Shown here one piece after another: positions 43,965-53,196 of a stretch of DNA of 64,000 nt. This DNA is from Nocardioides panacis (GTDB lineage Bacteria > Actinomycetota > Actinomycetes > Propionibacteriales > Nocardioidaceae): the NCBI RefSeq assembly GCF_019039255.1, contig NZ_CP077062.1, positions 1,984,001 to 2,048,000 of the forward strand, in the 5' to 3' direction. The notes below the pieces were generated by a model, which worked only from the letters and a program-made list of their open reading frames with translations, was not told the origin of the DNA and did no database searches. The stretch's first letter is position 1. Every line of letters starts with the position of its first letter. The position numbers were made by a program, and so were the translations under genes.

Positions 43965-45143
43965 TCAGCGGGCACGGGGAAGTGCCGGCGTGCGCCGCCA
44001 GGTCGCTCCGTCGTCGGTGGAGACCAGCCACCGCTCGTCGTCGACGACGTAGACCGCCTCCCCCTGCACCATCGGACTGACCAGCCCGAACGACGTGTGC
44101 ACGTCCGTCTCGACGAAGCGGGTCCAGGACGGGTCGGTGCTGCGGAACAGGACGTCGCCACGCCCGACGAGCCGGGTGACGCCGAGGAGCACGCCGGACC
44201 GGGTGACGGTCCAGTCGACGTCGGCGATCCTCACGCCGCGCAAGGCAGCCGACAGGTCACGGCTGTGCCAGGTCGCCCCCGCGTCGGAGGTGTACTCCAC
44301 CGAGGTGTTCCCGGCCAGCACTCCCCACGCGCCGGCGGCCGTCGCGCTCACGATCGAGCCGCCAGGCAGCGACGTCGTCCGGCTCCGCCACGACCTCCCG
44401 TCGTCCGACCAGGACAGGCGACGCCCGTCGGAGGACCGGGCCCACCGCACCTCCGCCGGCCCGGTCGCGACGGGCTCGGTGCCTCGCGGCAGCGAGATGT
44501 CCGGGTCCAGCGAGCCACTGGCCCGCTGCACGTCGAAGCGGCAGCGCGGGTCCGCGGGCTGGGCCGCGCACACGCCCTCGGCGCCGGGCCCCCAGGCGAG
44601 GGCGCGTGCCTTGCCGGCGCCGTCCACCAGGTAGGCCCGCGTCTCGGCGGGGGCACCGGAACGGCACGAAGCTGGCACCGAGCCCAGGACGAAACCGTCC
44701 ACGAGAGGTACGACGGGGCGCCGCCGCTCCAGCCACGAGCGGCTGCCTCCGTCGACCGCGGACCACCGCAGCGCAGTGCCGCCCGGCGCTCCACAGTCAT
44801 CGCTGCCACCGGGCACCGTGACGACCGCGAGCAGGTCACCGGCGCCGTCCACCTTCGAGGCATCGGCGTCGACCTGTGCGTCCGGGTCGGAGAGCACCCG
44901 CGCGGCTCCCGTGCGGTCGATCGTCGGTGCCGGCTGCTGCACCGGCCCCTGGGTCCGCTCGCGGTCGAAGGTCTGGGCGACGCCGACGGTCGCGACCAGC
45001 ACGGCGGCGGCGACGGCAGCACCCGCGACGACGGCCCGGCGCCGCCGGACCTGTCGGCCCCGTTCGGCGACGACGGCGAAGTCGGGGAGCTCGACGTGCG
45101 CCTCGACGTCGCCGCGCATCGAGCGCAGCCTCGACTCATCCAC
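43965..45143 (-). CDS. membrane protein with BNR/Asp-box repeats, sigma-factor partner
   Basis: A 392-residue protein. A ~36-residue cytoplasmic N-terminus (MDESRLRSMRGDVEAHVELPDF) precedes one helix (AVVAGAAVAAAVLVATVGVA) and a large outer domain. Three Asp-box-like turns, WSDDGRSW, YTSDAGATW and VSTDDGATW, indicate a beta-propeller of the sialidase/BNR type. It overlaps the ECF sigma gene by eight bases. The layout is that of an anti-sigma-like sensor whose propeller may detect an extracellular ligand. No sialidase catalytic residues were identified. Confidence 0.72.
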   Translation of the reverse strand: MDESRLRSMRGDVEAHVELPDFAVVAERGRQVRRRRAVVAGAAVAAAVLVATVGVAQTFDRERTQGPVQQPAPTIDRTGAARVLSDPDAQVDADASKVDGAGDLLAVVTVPGGSDDCGAPGGTALRWSAVDGGSRSWLERRRPVVPLVDGFVLGSVPASCRSGAPAETRAYLVDGAGKARALAWGPGAEGVCAAQPADPRCRFDVQRASGSLDPDISLPRGTEPVATGPAEVRWARSSDGRRLSWSDDGRSWRSRTTSLPGGSIVSATAAGAWGVLAGNTSVEYTSDAGATWHSRDLSAALRGVRIADVDWTVTRSGVLLGVTRLVGRGDVLFRSTDPSWTRFVETDVHTSFGLVSPMVQGEAVYVVDDERWLVSTDDGATWRRTPALPRAR

Positions 45144-45669
45144 GGTCGGCCTCCACGGTGGTCTGCAGCAGCTTCGCGAGCGCCGTACGCCCGCGGTTCA
45201 GCCGGGACTTCACGGTCCCGTCGGCGACGCCCAGCGTGGCGGCGATCTCCTGCACGGACAGGTCTCCTAGGTAGAACAGCGAGACGGTCTCGCGCTGCTG
45301 GAACGGCAGCGCCCGCAGCGCCTCCATCACGGCCACGTGGTCCTCCGAGATCCCGGGTACGTCGGACGGGGAAGCGATCCTCGGACTGAGCACGCGGAAC
45401 ATCTGCGCCCGGCGCCAGCGCCGTCGCAGCACGTTGAGGGCTACCGTCCGCAGCCAGGCCTCGGGGTTGTCGACGCGCCGGAACCGCTCGCCCGCCGCCA
45501 CGGCTCGCGCGAACGCCTCCTGCACCGCGTCCTCCGCCTCGACGCGGTCCCCGGCGACGGCGTACGCCTGCGCCACGAGCCGCCGGTACGACGCCTCGTA
45601 GACCTCGCGGACGTAGCCGCTGTCCGCCACTCGACCACCTCCCGCAGAGGACGAGTCAGCAGGAGGCAT
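45136..45669 (-). CDS. ECF RNA polymerase sigma factor, SigE family
   Basis: A 177-residue factor from ATG 45669 (GAGGG seven bases upstream); GTG 45630, behind GGGAGGTGG, is an equally plausible start. Region 2 reads YRRLVAQAYAVAGDRVEAEDAVQEAFARAV with NPEAWLRTVALNVLRRRWRR; region 4 reads ALRALPFQQRETVSLFYLGDLSVQEIAATLGVADGTVKSRLNRGRTAL. It is flanked and overlapped by the upstream polytopic membrane protein (14 bases) and the downstream BNR-repeat partner (8 bases), so the three are co-transcribed. Confidence 0.9.
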   Translation of the reverse strand: MPPADSSSAGGGRVADSGYVREVYEASYRRLVAQAYAVAGDRVEAEDAVQEAFARAVAAGERFRRVDNPEAWLRTVALNVLRRRWRRAQMFRVLSPRIASPSDVPGISEDHVAVMEALRALPFQQRETVSLFYLGDLSVQEIAATLGVADGTVKSRLNRGRTALAKLLQTTVEADRG

Positions 45670-46963
45670 CCGGGTTCCCTCGACGACCGATCCTCTTCCA
45701 TCCTGCCGGTGACGCCGGCCGGTCGCCATCGCCACATCGGGCCATCGGGGGAAGGTCGGGCGACGGGACCCGTCCCGCTGACCTCGTCGTACGGCTCCGT
45801 GCCGCCACGGCGACCAGCAGCGCGGGCACACCCAGGTAGAGGTAGTGCAGACCCTCCCAGGCAGCCGGGTCGAATCCCTTGCGCTCCAGGTCCCACACTG
45901 CGACAGCGGCCATCGGAGCCGTCACGGCGAGCAGGTGCACCCACTCGTGATGCCGGCGCAGCACGCCCACCGCGCCGTGCCGCAGGACGACGACGGCCGA
46001 CGCGCCCAGGGCGAGGACCGCCACGGCCACCAGCCCGGTGAGCTGGTCCTGTCCGAGGTCGTGGAGGACGCGGACCGACTTGCCCGCCAGGTGCCCGGGT
46101 CGGAACGACGCAGGGGCGACCGCCCAGGTGCCGACGTACAGCGTCGTCGCCCCCAGAAGCACCGGCGCGACGACCCACCAGCCCCGGGCGCCGAACACGC
46201 CGAGCAGCACCACCCCCGACGCAGCGGTCACCGCCAGCAGCGGCAGCCGACTCGTGGCGAACAGGAGGTACGCCGTGCCGCCCGTCACCATCAGCACCGT
46301 GTCGTGTCGCCGCAGGCCCAGCGTCGATGCGGTGGTCGCGACGGCGAACAGCCAGCCGATCACCACCATGTCCGAGCCCGTCGCCGCCATCTCGAGGAAC
46401 AGCCAGCAGGGGAACTGGGTCAGGCTCAGCAACACCGCCGTGCTCTGGTCGGTGAGCAGCCTCAGCACGCGGTAGCCGAGCAGGACAGCCATGCCCGGCA
46501 CCACGACGAGGTAGCCGTCCCACAGCGCGAGCGGGAGGTAGGGCACGAGCTCCCCCGGCCCCGTCGAGCACGGGTCCCCGAAGTAGCCGACCCCGTACGG
46601 CGCACGGAGCGCCAGCACGTTGCCGACGAGCTCCCGGACGCAGTCGTCCTGGTCGGAGCCGCGGCCCACCGAGCGCAGGGCATCGGCCCGGGGGTAGGCA
46701 ACCGCCACCATCGCGAGCAGCACGACGAGCGCGAGGCCGAGCACCCGGCCGCGGCAGAGCCATCGGAGGAGCCACGGACGCCGCAGGACGACGCCCCAGA
46801 CCAGGAGACCGGCCACCACGTACGCCGCGTAGGCCGGCCCGGGCAGCGGTCCGCCGTACTTGAAGAAGAAGCGGACCGACAGCAGCAGCTGGACCGCGAC
46901 GACGACAGTGAGCAGTCCGCCGGCGCGACCGGTCCCGACAACGGGTGGGCGGGTGGGTCGCAT
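45656..46963 (-). CDS. uncharacterised polytopic membrane protein (GT-C-like topology)
   Basis: A 435-residue protein with about ten helices. The first outer loop after helix 3 contains GRGSDQDDCVRELVGNVLALRAPYG and GDPCSTGPGELVPYLPLAL, reminiscent of the acidic loop of lipid-linked-sugar transferases of the GT-C fold, but I cannot place it in a named family. The start is the ATG at 46963. The gene is first in the operon with the ECF sigma factor and BNR protein and is divergent from the formate dehydrogenase operon. Confidence 0.65.
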   Translation of the reverse strand: MRPTRPPVVGTGRAGGLLTVVVAVQLLLSVRFFFKYGGPLPGPAYAAYVVAGLLVWGVVLRRPWLLRWLCRGRVLGLALVVLLAMVAVAYPRADALRSVGRGSDQDDCVRELVGNVLALRAPYGVGYFGDPCSTGPGELVPYLPLALWDGYLVVVPGMAVLLGYRVLRLLTDQSTAVLLSLTQFPCWLFLEMAATGSDMVVIGWLFAVATTASTLGLRRHDTVLMVTGGTAYLLFATSRLPLLAVTAASGVVLLGVFGARGWWVVAPVLLGATTLYVGTWAVAPASFRPGHLAGKSVRVLHDLGQDQLTGLVAVAVLALGASAVVVLRHGAVGVLRRHHEWVHLLAVTAPMAAVAVWDLERKGFDPAAWEGLHYLYLGVPALLVAVAARSRTTRSAGRVPSPDLPPMARCGDGDRPASPAGWKRIGRRGNPDASC

Positions 46964-47157
46964 GTGGGAGACGAGTCACCACCGACCCGCTGCGTTCCCA
47001 CCACGCCCGCGCGCCCGTCGCCCCAGGCCGACGACACGAACCGCGTGATCCCACGCAAGACTGGTGGCAGCCCAGCGTTTGGTGGATGCCGGTGGAGCTC
47101 GAAGCCGAGCGCCCCGCAGTATCATGGTGTGACGACCGCCACTCCCGGAGCCGCTTG
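46964..47157. promoter_or_regulatory. divergent promoter region upstream of the formate dehydrogenase operon
   Basis: These 194 bases lie between the divergent starts at 46963 (minus) and 47158 (plus). The segment near 47116-47132 (cagtatcatggtgtgacg) is less GC-rich and could carry the fds promoter. CCCGGAG lies before the fdsG ATG. No dedicated regulator gene adjoins. Confidence 0.35.
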
Positions 47158-47613
47158 ATGACGACCGCGTCCACGACCGACAGGGCCGCGTTGGTGAGTG
47201 CCATCGCCTCGGCGCACCTCTCCGACCGAGGTCCCCTGATGCCGGTGCTCCACGAGGTGATGGAGGAGCTCGGCTACGTCGCCCGTGAGGACGTCGAGAC
47301 GATCGCCGCCGTGCTGAACCTCTCGGTCGCGGAGGTGCACGGGGTGGTCAGCTTCTACCACGACTTCCGCACCGAACCGCCGGCCGCGCACACCGTCACC
47401 CTGTGCCGCGGCGAGGCCTGCCAGGCGGTCGGGGCCCAAGCGCTGTACGACGCCACGCGAGCCCGCGCGGGCACGCTGGGCGACGGCGTCGAGGTCGCGC
47501 AGGTCTTCTGCCTCGGCAACTGCGCGCTCGGACCGTCCGGCACCCTGGACGGCCGCCTCCACGGCCGGCTGTCGGCGGACCGGCTGGACGCGCTGACGGA
47601 GGGGTGGCGGTGA
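47158..47613 (+). CDS. fdsG: NAD-dependent formate dehydrogenase gamma subunit
   Basis: A 151-residue NuoE-like [2Fe-2S] protein. Helical N-terminus LMPVLHEVMEELGYVAREDVETIAAVLNLSVAEVHGVVSFYHDF, then the thioredoxin-like domain with cluster cysteines in TLCRGEACQAVGA and VFCLGNCALGPSG. It carries electrons within the diaphorase part of soluble FDH. Its TGA overlaps the GTG of fdsB (GTGA), and the order G-B-A-D is that of known fds operons. Confidence 0.93.
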   Translation: MTTASTTDRAALVSAIASAHLSDRGPLMPVLHEVMEELGYVAREDVETIAAVLNLSVAEVHGVVSFYHDFRTEPPAAHTVTLCRGEACQAVGAQALYDATRARAGTLGDGVEVAQVFCLGNCALGPSGTLDGRLHGRLSADRLDALTEGWR

Positions 47614-49127
47614 GGGCCCCGACCCGCCGGGTGTTCGTCCCGACTGACGCCGCCGCGGTCTCGGTGGGCGCCGACGACGTGGCCGCCGCGTTCGAGGCGG
47701 CCGGGGCACAGGTCGTCCGCAACGGGTCGCGCGGCATGCTCTGGCTGGAGCCGCTGGTCGAGCTCGACACCGCGGCGGGGCGGGTCGGCTACGCCAACGT
47801 GACCCCCGACGGCGTCGCCGCCGTGCTCGCGGGCGAGGCAGCCGACATCGGAGTGGTCGACGAGCACCCGTGGCTGACCTCGCAGCAGCGGCTGAGCTTC
47901 GCCCGGGTCGGGGTGGTCGACCCGGCCTCGATCGCCGACTACGAGGCGCACGGCGGCTGGGCCGGGCTCCGCCGGGCGCTCTCGCTCTCCCCCGCCGAGG
48001 TGGTCCAGGAGGTGACCGCATCCGGGCTCCGGGGCCGCGGCGGCGCCGGCTTCCCGGCCGGCATCAAGTGGCAGACCGTCCTGGACGCGCCCTCCGACCT
48101 CAAGTTCGTGGCCTGCAACTTCGACGAGGGCGACTCCGGGACGTTCGCGGACCGGATGGTCGTCGAGGGTGACCCGTTCACCCTCGTCGAGGGCATGACC
48201 ATCGCCGCCCGTGCCGTCGGGGCGAGCGAGGGCTACGTCTACATCCGCTCCGAGTACCCGCACGCCGTGGCCGCCCTGCGGCGCGCGATCGACGCGGCGT
48301 ACACCCACGGCTACCTCGGCCAGGACGTGCTCGGCTCCGGCCTCGCCTTCGACCTGCACGTCCGCGTCGGAGCGGGCGCCTACATCTGCGGCGAGGAGTC
48401 CTCGATGCTCGAGAGCCTCGAGGGCCGCCGTGGCGAGGTGCGTGCCAAGCCGCCGATCCCCGCCGTCAAAGGCCTGTGGGGCCGGCCGACCGCGGTCAAC
48501 AACGTGCTGACGCTCTGCGCGGTGCCGATGGTCCTGGCCGACGGGGGCGCGGCGTACGCGTCCCTCGGCACCGGCCGTTCCCGCGGCACCCAGGTGTTCC
48601 AGCTCGCCGGCAACGTCCGGCAGGGCGGCATCGTCGAGCTGCCCTTCGGGGTGACGCTGCGTGAGCTCGTCGAGGACTACGGCGGCGGGACCCTGTCCGG
48701 CCGCCCGGTGCGCGCGGCGCAGGTGGGTGGCCCGCTCGGCGCGTACGTGCCGGCGTCCGGCTTCGACGTACCCATGGACTACGAGGCCCTGGCCGAGTCC
48801 GGCGCGATGCTCGGGCACGGCGGCGTCGTGGTCTTCGACGAGACCGTCGACATGGCCCGGATGGCGCGCTTCGCGATGGAGTTCTGCGCGATCGAGTCGT
48901 GCGGCAAGTGCACGCCGTGCCGCATCGGGTCCACCCGCGGCGTGGAGACCATCGACCGGATCATCGCCGGGCAGGCCGTAGGCGCCAACCTGGTCCTGCT
49001 CGACGACCTCTGCGAGACCATGACCAAGGGGTCGCTGTGCGCGATGGGCGGGCTGACGCCGATGCCCGTGCAGAGCGCGCTGCGGCACTTCCCCGAGGAC
49101 TTCGAACGGGAGGGAGCACCCGTATGA
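47610..49127 (+). CDS. fdsB: NAD-dependent formate dehydrogenase beta subunit (NuoF-like)
   Basis: A 505-residue flavoprotein from GTG 47610. The N-terminal ~90 residues look like a degenerate thioredoxin-like domain without cluster cysteines. The NuoF core follows: NADH-binding GLRGRGGAGFPAGIKWQ, FMN loop CNFDEGDSGTFADR and GAYICGEESSMLESLEGRRG, and the C-terminal [4Fe-4S] site ESCGKCTPCRIGSTRG with a distal Cys in LCAMGGLTP. It passes electrons from formate to NAD+. Overlap with fdsG and fdsA (ATGA) shows tight coupling. Confidence 0.95.
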   Translation: MRAPTRRVFVPTDAAAVSVGADDVAAAFEAAGAQVVRNGSRGMLWLEPLVELDTAAGRVGYANVTPDGVAAVLAGEAADIGVVDEHPWLTSQQRLSFARVGVVDPASIADYEAHGGWAGLRRALSLSPAEVVQEVTASGLRGRGGAGFPAGIKWQTVLDAPSDLKFVACNFDEGDSGTFADRMVVEGDPFTLVEGMTIAARAVGASEGYVYIRSEYPHAVAALRRAIDAAYTHGYLGQDVLGSGLAFDLHVRVGAGAYICGEESSMLESLEGRRGEVRAKPPIPAVKGLWGRPTAVNNVLTLCAVPMVLADGGAAYASLGTGRSRGTQVFQLAGNVRQGGIVELPFGVTLRELVEDYGGGTLSGRPVRAAQVGGPLGAYVPASGFDVPMDYEALAESGAMLGHGGVVVFDETVDMARMARFAMEFCAIESCGKCTPCRIGSTRGVETIDRIIAGQAVGANLVLLDDLCETMTKGSLCAMGGLTPMPVQSALRHFPEDFEREGAPV

Positions 49128-51961
49128 GCCAGAGCATCCGCGACCCCGAGGTCGATCTCGGCACCCCGGCTGTCCGGGACGCCGCACCCGTGACGGTCAC
49201 CATCGACGGACGCCCGGTCGACGTCCCCGCCGGTACGTCGATCCTGCGCGCCGCCACCGAGGCCGGCGTACCCATCCCCAAGCTGTGCGCGACCGACTCC
49301 CTCAAGGCCTTCGGCTCCTGCCGGATGTGCCTGGTCGAGGTCGACGGGGTCAAGGGCGTGCCGGCCTCCTGCACCACGCCCTGCACCGACGGCATGGTCG
49401 TCAGCACGCACACCGAGACGGTGCGCGACCTGCGTCGCAACGTCATGGAGCTCTACCTCTCCGACCACCCCGAGGACTGCGACGGCTGCGCCCGCGGCAA
49501 CTGCGAGATCCAGGAGATGGCCGCCACGGTCGGCTCCGCCGAGGTCCGCTACGGCCGACCCGGCTCCCGCGACCAGGTCGCCCACCCGCACCCGGTCGAC
49601 GTGAGCAACCCCTACTTCGCCTTCGACCCGTCCTCGTGCATCGTCTGCTCCCGGTGCGTGCGGGCCTGCGCCGAGACCCAGGGCACGTTCGCGCTCACCG
49701 TCGAGGGCCGCGGCTTCGACTCCGCGATCAGCGCCGGCGGCACGGACTTCCTCACCTCCGAGTGCGTCTCGTGCGGCGCCTGCGTCCAGGCCTGCCCGAC
49801 CTCCGCGCTGCAGGAGCGCTCCGTGGTCGAGCTCGGCATGCCGACCCGCTCGGTGGAGACCACCTGCGCCTACTGCGGGGTGGGGTGCTCGTTCCGGGCC
49901 GAGGTCAAGGGCGAGGGGGCCGACACCCAGGTCGTGCGGATGATGCCGTCGAAGAACGGCGGCGCCAACGAGGGCCACAGCTGCGTCAAGGGCCGGTTCG
50001 CCTACGGCTACACCTCCCACAAGGACCGGCAGCTCTCCCCGATGGTTCGCGACACGATCGACGACGAGTGGCGCCAGGTCTCGTGGGACGAGGCCATCGG
50101 CCGGGTCGCCGAGGGGTTCAAGGCCATCCAGACCGAGCACGGCGTGGCCGCCATCGGCGGCATCTCGTCGAGCCGGTGCACCAACGAAGAGGTCTACGTC
50201 GTCCAGAAGATGGTGCGCGCGGCGTTCGGCAACAACAACATCGACACCTGTGCACGGGTGTGCCACTCCCCCACCGGCTACGGCCTGAAGCAGACCTTCG
50301 GCACCTCCGCCGGGACCCAGGACTTCCGGTCGGTGGAGAAGGCCGACGTGATCCTGCTGATCGGCGCCAACCCCACCGACGCCCACCCTGTCTTCGCCTC
50401 GCGGATGAAGAGGCGGCTGCGCGAAGGGGCCCGGCTGATCGTGGCCGACCCACGCCGCATCGACCTGGTGCGCAGCCCGCACGTCGAGGCGACCTACCAC
50501 CTGCCCGTCCTGCCCGGCTCCAACGTGGCCTTCGTCAACGCCCTGGCCCACGTGATCGTCACCGAGGGTCTGCACGACGAGGGCTTCGTGCGCGAGCGCT
50601 GCGAGGACGCCGACGAGTACCTCGCCTTCATCGCCGACCCGGTCAACTCCCCGGAGGCCGTGGCCGAGGTCACCGGAGTCGATCCCGACGAGCTGCGTGC
50701 GGCCGCCCGGCTCTACGGCACCGGCGGCAACTCCGCGATCTACTACGGTCTCGGCGTCACCGAGCACTCCCAGGGCTCGACGATGGTGATGGGCATGGCC
50801 AACCTGGCCATGGTCACCGGAAACATCGGCCGTGAGGGCGTCGGCGTGAACCCGCTCCGTGGGCAGAACAACGTCCAGGGCTCGTGCGACATGGGCTCCT
50901 TCCCCCACGAGTTCCCGGGCTACCGGCACGTCTCCCAGGACGACGTCCGCGGCATCTACGAACGGCTGTGGGGTCTCACCCTCGACCCGGAGCCGGGTCT
51001 GCGGATCCCCAACATGTTCGACGCGGCGCTGGCCGGCACGTTCCGCGGGCTCTACGTCCAGGGCGAGGACATCGCCCAGTCCGACCCCAACACCCAGCAC
51101 GTGGAGGCGGCGCTGCGGGCGATGGACCTCGTGGTCGTCCAGGACCTGTTCCTCAACGAGACGTCACGGTTCGCGCACGTCTTCCTGCCCGGCACGTCCT
51201 TCCTGGAGAAGGACGGCACCTTCACCAACGCCGAGCGGCGCCTCAACCGGGTCCGGCCCGTGTTCCCGTCGAAGGTGGGCATGGACGAGTGGGAGGTCAC
51301 CTGCGCGATCGGCCGGGCGATGGGCTACGACATGTCGTACGCCGCTGCGTCCGAGATCATGGACGAGATCGCGGCGACCACCCCGACGTTCGCGGGCGTC
51401 TCGTTCGCGCGCCTCGACGAGCTCGGCTCGATGCAGTGGCCGGTGTACGACGCCGCCTCGACCGGTACGCCGGTCATGCACGTCGGCGAGTTCGTCCGGG
51501 GCAAGGGCAAGCTCGTCCAGACGGTGTTCGTGCCGACCACCGAACGGTCGACACGGAAGTTCCCGCTGATCCTCACCACCGGCCGGATCCTCAGCCAGTA
51601 CAACGTCGGCGCCCAGACCCGGCGGACCGCCAACAACACCTGGCACCCCGAGGACGTCCTGGAGATCCACCCGGCCGACGCCGAGCTGCGCGGCATCTCC
51701 ACCGGCGACCTGGTCGACCTGTCCAGCCGCGTCGGGTCGACGACGCTCCGGGCGCAGGTCTCGGAGCGGATGCCGGCGGGCGTCGTCTACACGACCTTCC
51801 ACCACCCGGTGACCGGGGCCAACGTGGTCACGACCGAGAACTCCGACTGGGCCACGAACTGCCCGGAGTACAAGGTGACCGCCGTCCAGGTCGGCGTGGC
51901 CAACGCCCGCGGCGACCACGCCGTCGCCGAGGCGCGACAGCCCGCGGAGACCCACGCGTGA
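49124..51961 (+). CDS. fdsA: formate dehydrogenase catalytic alpha subunit (molybdenum or tungsten)
   Basis: A 945-residue enzyme. The N-terminal NuoG-like part holds a [2Fe-2S] domain (PKLCATDSLKAFGSCRMCLVEV), a His/Cys [4Fe-4S] site (HPEDCDGCARGNCEIQ) and two ferredoxin-type clusters (SSCIVCSRCVRACAETQG, SECVSCGACVQACPTSAL). The bis-MGD domain starts with another [4Fe-4S] motif, TTCAYCGVGCSF. The metal ligand is Cys (near 380) in CARVCHSPTG, so this is a cysteine rather than selenocysteine enzyme. It oxidises formate to CO2, or the reverse. The sulfur-carrier fdhD is not in the window. Confidence 0.96.
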   Translation: MSQSIRDPEVDLGTPAVRDAAPVTVTIDGRPVDVPAGTSILRAATEAGVPIPKLCATDSLKAFGSCRMCLVEVDGVKGVPASCTTPCTDGMVVSTHTETVRDLRRNVMELYLSDHPEDCDGCARGNCEIQEMAATVGSAEVRYGRPGSRDQVAHPHPVDVSNPYFAFDPSSCIVCSRCVRACAETQGTFALTVEGRGFDSAISAGGTDFLTSECVSCGACVQACPTSALQERSVVELGMPTRSVETTCAYCGVGCSFRAEVKGEGADTQVVRMMPSKNGGANEGHSCVKGRFAYGYTSHKDRQLSPMVRDTIDDEWRQVSWDEAIGRVAEGFKAIQTEHGVAAIGGISSSRCTNEEVYVVQKMVRAAFGNNNIDTCARVCHSPTGYGLKQTFGTSAGTQDFRSVEKADVILLIGANPTDAHPVFASRMKRRLREGARLIVADPRRIDLVRSPHVEATYHLPVLPGSNVAFVNALAHVIVTEGLHDEGFVRERCEDADEYLAFIADPVNSPEAVAEVTGVDPDELRAAARLYGTGGNSAIYYGLGVTEHSQGSTMVMGMANLAMVTGNIGREGVGVNPLRGQNNVQGSCDMGSFPHEFPGYRHVSQDDVRGIYERLWGLTLDPEPGLRIPNMFDAALAGTFRGLYVQGEDIAQSDPNTQHVEAALRAMDLVVVQDLFLNETSRFAHVFLPGTSFLEKDGTFTNAERRLNRVRPVFPSKVGMDEWEVTCAIGRAMGYDMSYAAASEIMDEIAATTPTFAGVSFARLDELGSMQWPVYDAASTGTPVMHVGEFVRGKGKLVQTVFVPTTERSTRKFPLILTTGRILSQYNVGAQTRRTANNTWHPEDVLEIHPADAELRGISTGDLVDLSSRVGSTTLRAQVSERMPAGVVYTTFHHPVTGANVVTTENSDWATNCPEYKVTAVQVGVANARGDHAVAEARQPAETHA

Positions 51962-52200
51962 GCGTGCCCGCCGAAGCGCGCATGGGCAACGACATCGCCC
52001 GGCAGTTCGCGCACCTGCCGGCGGCCCAGGCGGCCGAGGCCGTCGCCCGGCACATCGAGACCTTCTGGGACCCGCGCATGCGCCGTACGCTCGAGGCTCT
52101 CGCCGCCGCCCACGACGACTCCCTCGACCCGCTCCTCGTCGACGCAGCCGGCCGCCTGGCCGCGCACGCCTCCCGCTCGGAGCCCGACGCCCAGCCGTAG
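51958..52200 (+). CDS. fdsD: formate dehydrogenase delta subunit
   Basis: An 80-residue protein beginning with the GTG at 51958 that overlaps the fdsA stop (GTGA). RMGNDIARQFAHLPAAQAAEAVARHIETFWDPRMRR matches the short FdsD family, whose conserved FWDPRMR segment is clear. FdsD is the small subunit needed for assembly or stability of soluble NAD-linked FDH. It closes the operon. Confidence 0.92.
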   Translation: MSVPAEARMGNDIARQFAHLPAAQAAEAVARHIETFWDPRMRRTLEALAAAHDDSLDPLLVDAAGRLAAHASRSEPDAQP

Positions 52201-52223
52201 CCGACGGCATCGGAAGGGGTCGC

Positions 52224-52631
52224 ATGGAGGTGCTCAGCAGCCGGGTTCTCCTGCGTCCCGCGGACCTCGGACGCAGCCACCGGTTCTACCGGGACACGCT
52301 GGGTCTCGCCGTCTACCGGGAGTTCGGCAGCCCTGAGGCGCCGGGCCTGGTGTTCTTCCTGGCCAACGGCCTTCTCGAGGTCAGCGGACAGGCGACGGAC
52401 CCGCCCGGGGAGCGCATCGCGCTGTGGATCCAGGTCCGAGACGTGCACGCGGAGCATCGACGTCTGGTGGAGGTCGGCGTGCCGATTCTCCGCGAACCCC
52501 GGCGGGAGGCCTGGGGACTCGTGGAGCTCTGGATCGCGGACCCGGACGGTGTTCGCATCGTGGTCGTCGAGATACCCGACGACCACCCGCTCAGACGAGA
52601 CCACCGCGGCCCTCCCGCGCCTGGTCGATGA
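52224..52631 (+). CDS. VOC/glyoxalase superfamily protein
   Basis: A 135-residue vicinal-oxygen-chelate fold, starting at ATG 52224 after GGAAGGGG. It shows RPADLGRSHRFYRDTLGLAVYREFG, a mid-strand Glu-type residue in LLEVSGQ, and the closing VELWIADPDGVRIVVVEIP. It may be a resistance or isomerase-type protein; the substrate cannot be told. It is 23 bases downstream of fdsD and could be read through from that operon. Confidence 0.87.
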   Translation: MEVLSSRVLLRPADLGRSHRFYRDTLGLAVYREFGSPEAPGLVFFLANGLLEVSGQATDPPGERIALWIQVRDVHAEHRRLVEVGVPILREPRREAWGLVELWIADPDGVRIVVVEIPDDHPLRRDHRGPPAPGR

Positions 52632-52775
52632 GCGCGTCTCGCGAACCGGGACCCGATCTCGCCCTGCTGCCGCACGAAACACGTGTTGCGCGGTGCACGG
52701 TGTCGGATTCGCCGGTCTACGTTCGTGGAGTGGATGAACGCGGCCACCGGGTCCGTCAGAGCAGAAGGAGCAGCC

Positions 52776-53135
52776 ATGACCGAGTACCTCCTCTACTTCA
52801 ACCAGCAGTGGGTGGGCGACCACCCCGCGGAGTGGTTCCGCGGGCGCGGACCGCGCGCCATGGCGGTCGTGAACGACATGAAGGCCGCCGGGGTGTACGT
52901 CTTCGCCGGAGGGCTCGAGGAGGAGGACGGCCCGGTCTACAACGCCGACCCCACCAGTGGCAGCGTCGTGGTGACCGACGGTCCCTACGCCGAGACGAAG
53001 GAGTTCCTGGGCGGGTTCGCCATCGTGGACGTGGCTGACGACGAGACCGCCACGATGTGGGCGGGCAGGGTCGCGGAGGCCTGTGGGTGGCCCCACGAGG
53101 TTCGCCGCTTCAAGCCGCAGCCTCAGGTCGGGTGA
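52776..53135 (+). CDS. YciI-family (DGPF domain) protein
   Basis: A 119-residue protein from ATG 52776 behind GAAGGAG. MTEYLLYFNQQWVGDHPAEWF opens the ferredoxin-like fold and TDGPYAETKEFLGGFAIVDV carries the DGP signature. It is the second DGPF-type protein in the window, but no ECF42-like sigma gene is adjacent here. Function is unknown. Confidence 0.88.
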   Translation: MTEYLLYFNQQWVGDHPAEWFRGRGPRAMAVVNDMKAAGVYVFAGGLEEEDGPVYNADPTSGSVVVTDGPYAETKEFLGGFAIVDVADDETATMWAGRVAEACGWPHEVRRFKPQPQVG

Positions 53136-53196
53136 CCCCCCTCGACGACCGTGAAATTGCCGCGACGTCAGCCCGAGCACCGGGCACGATGTCGGT

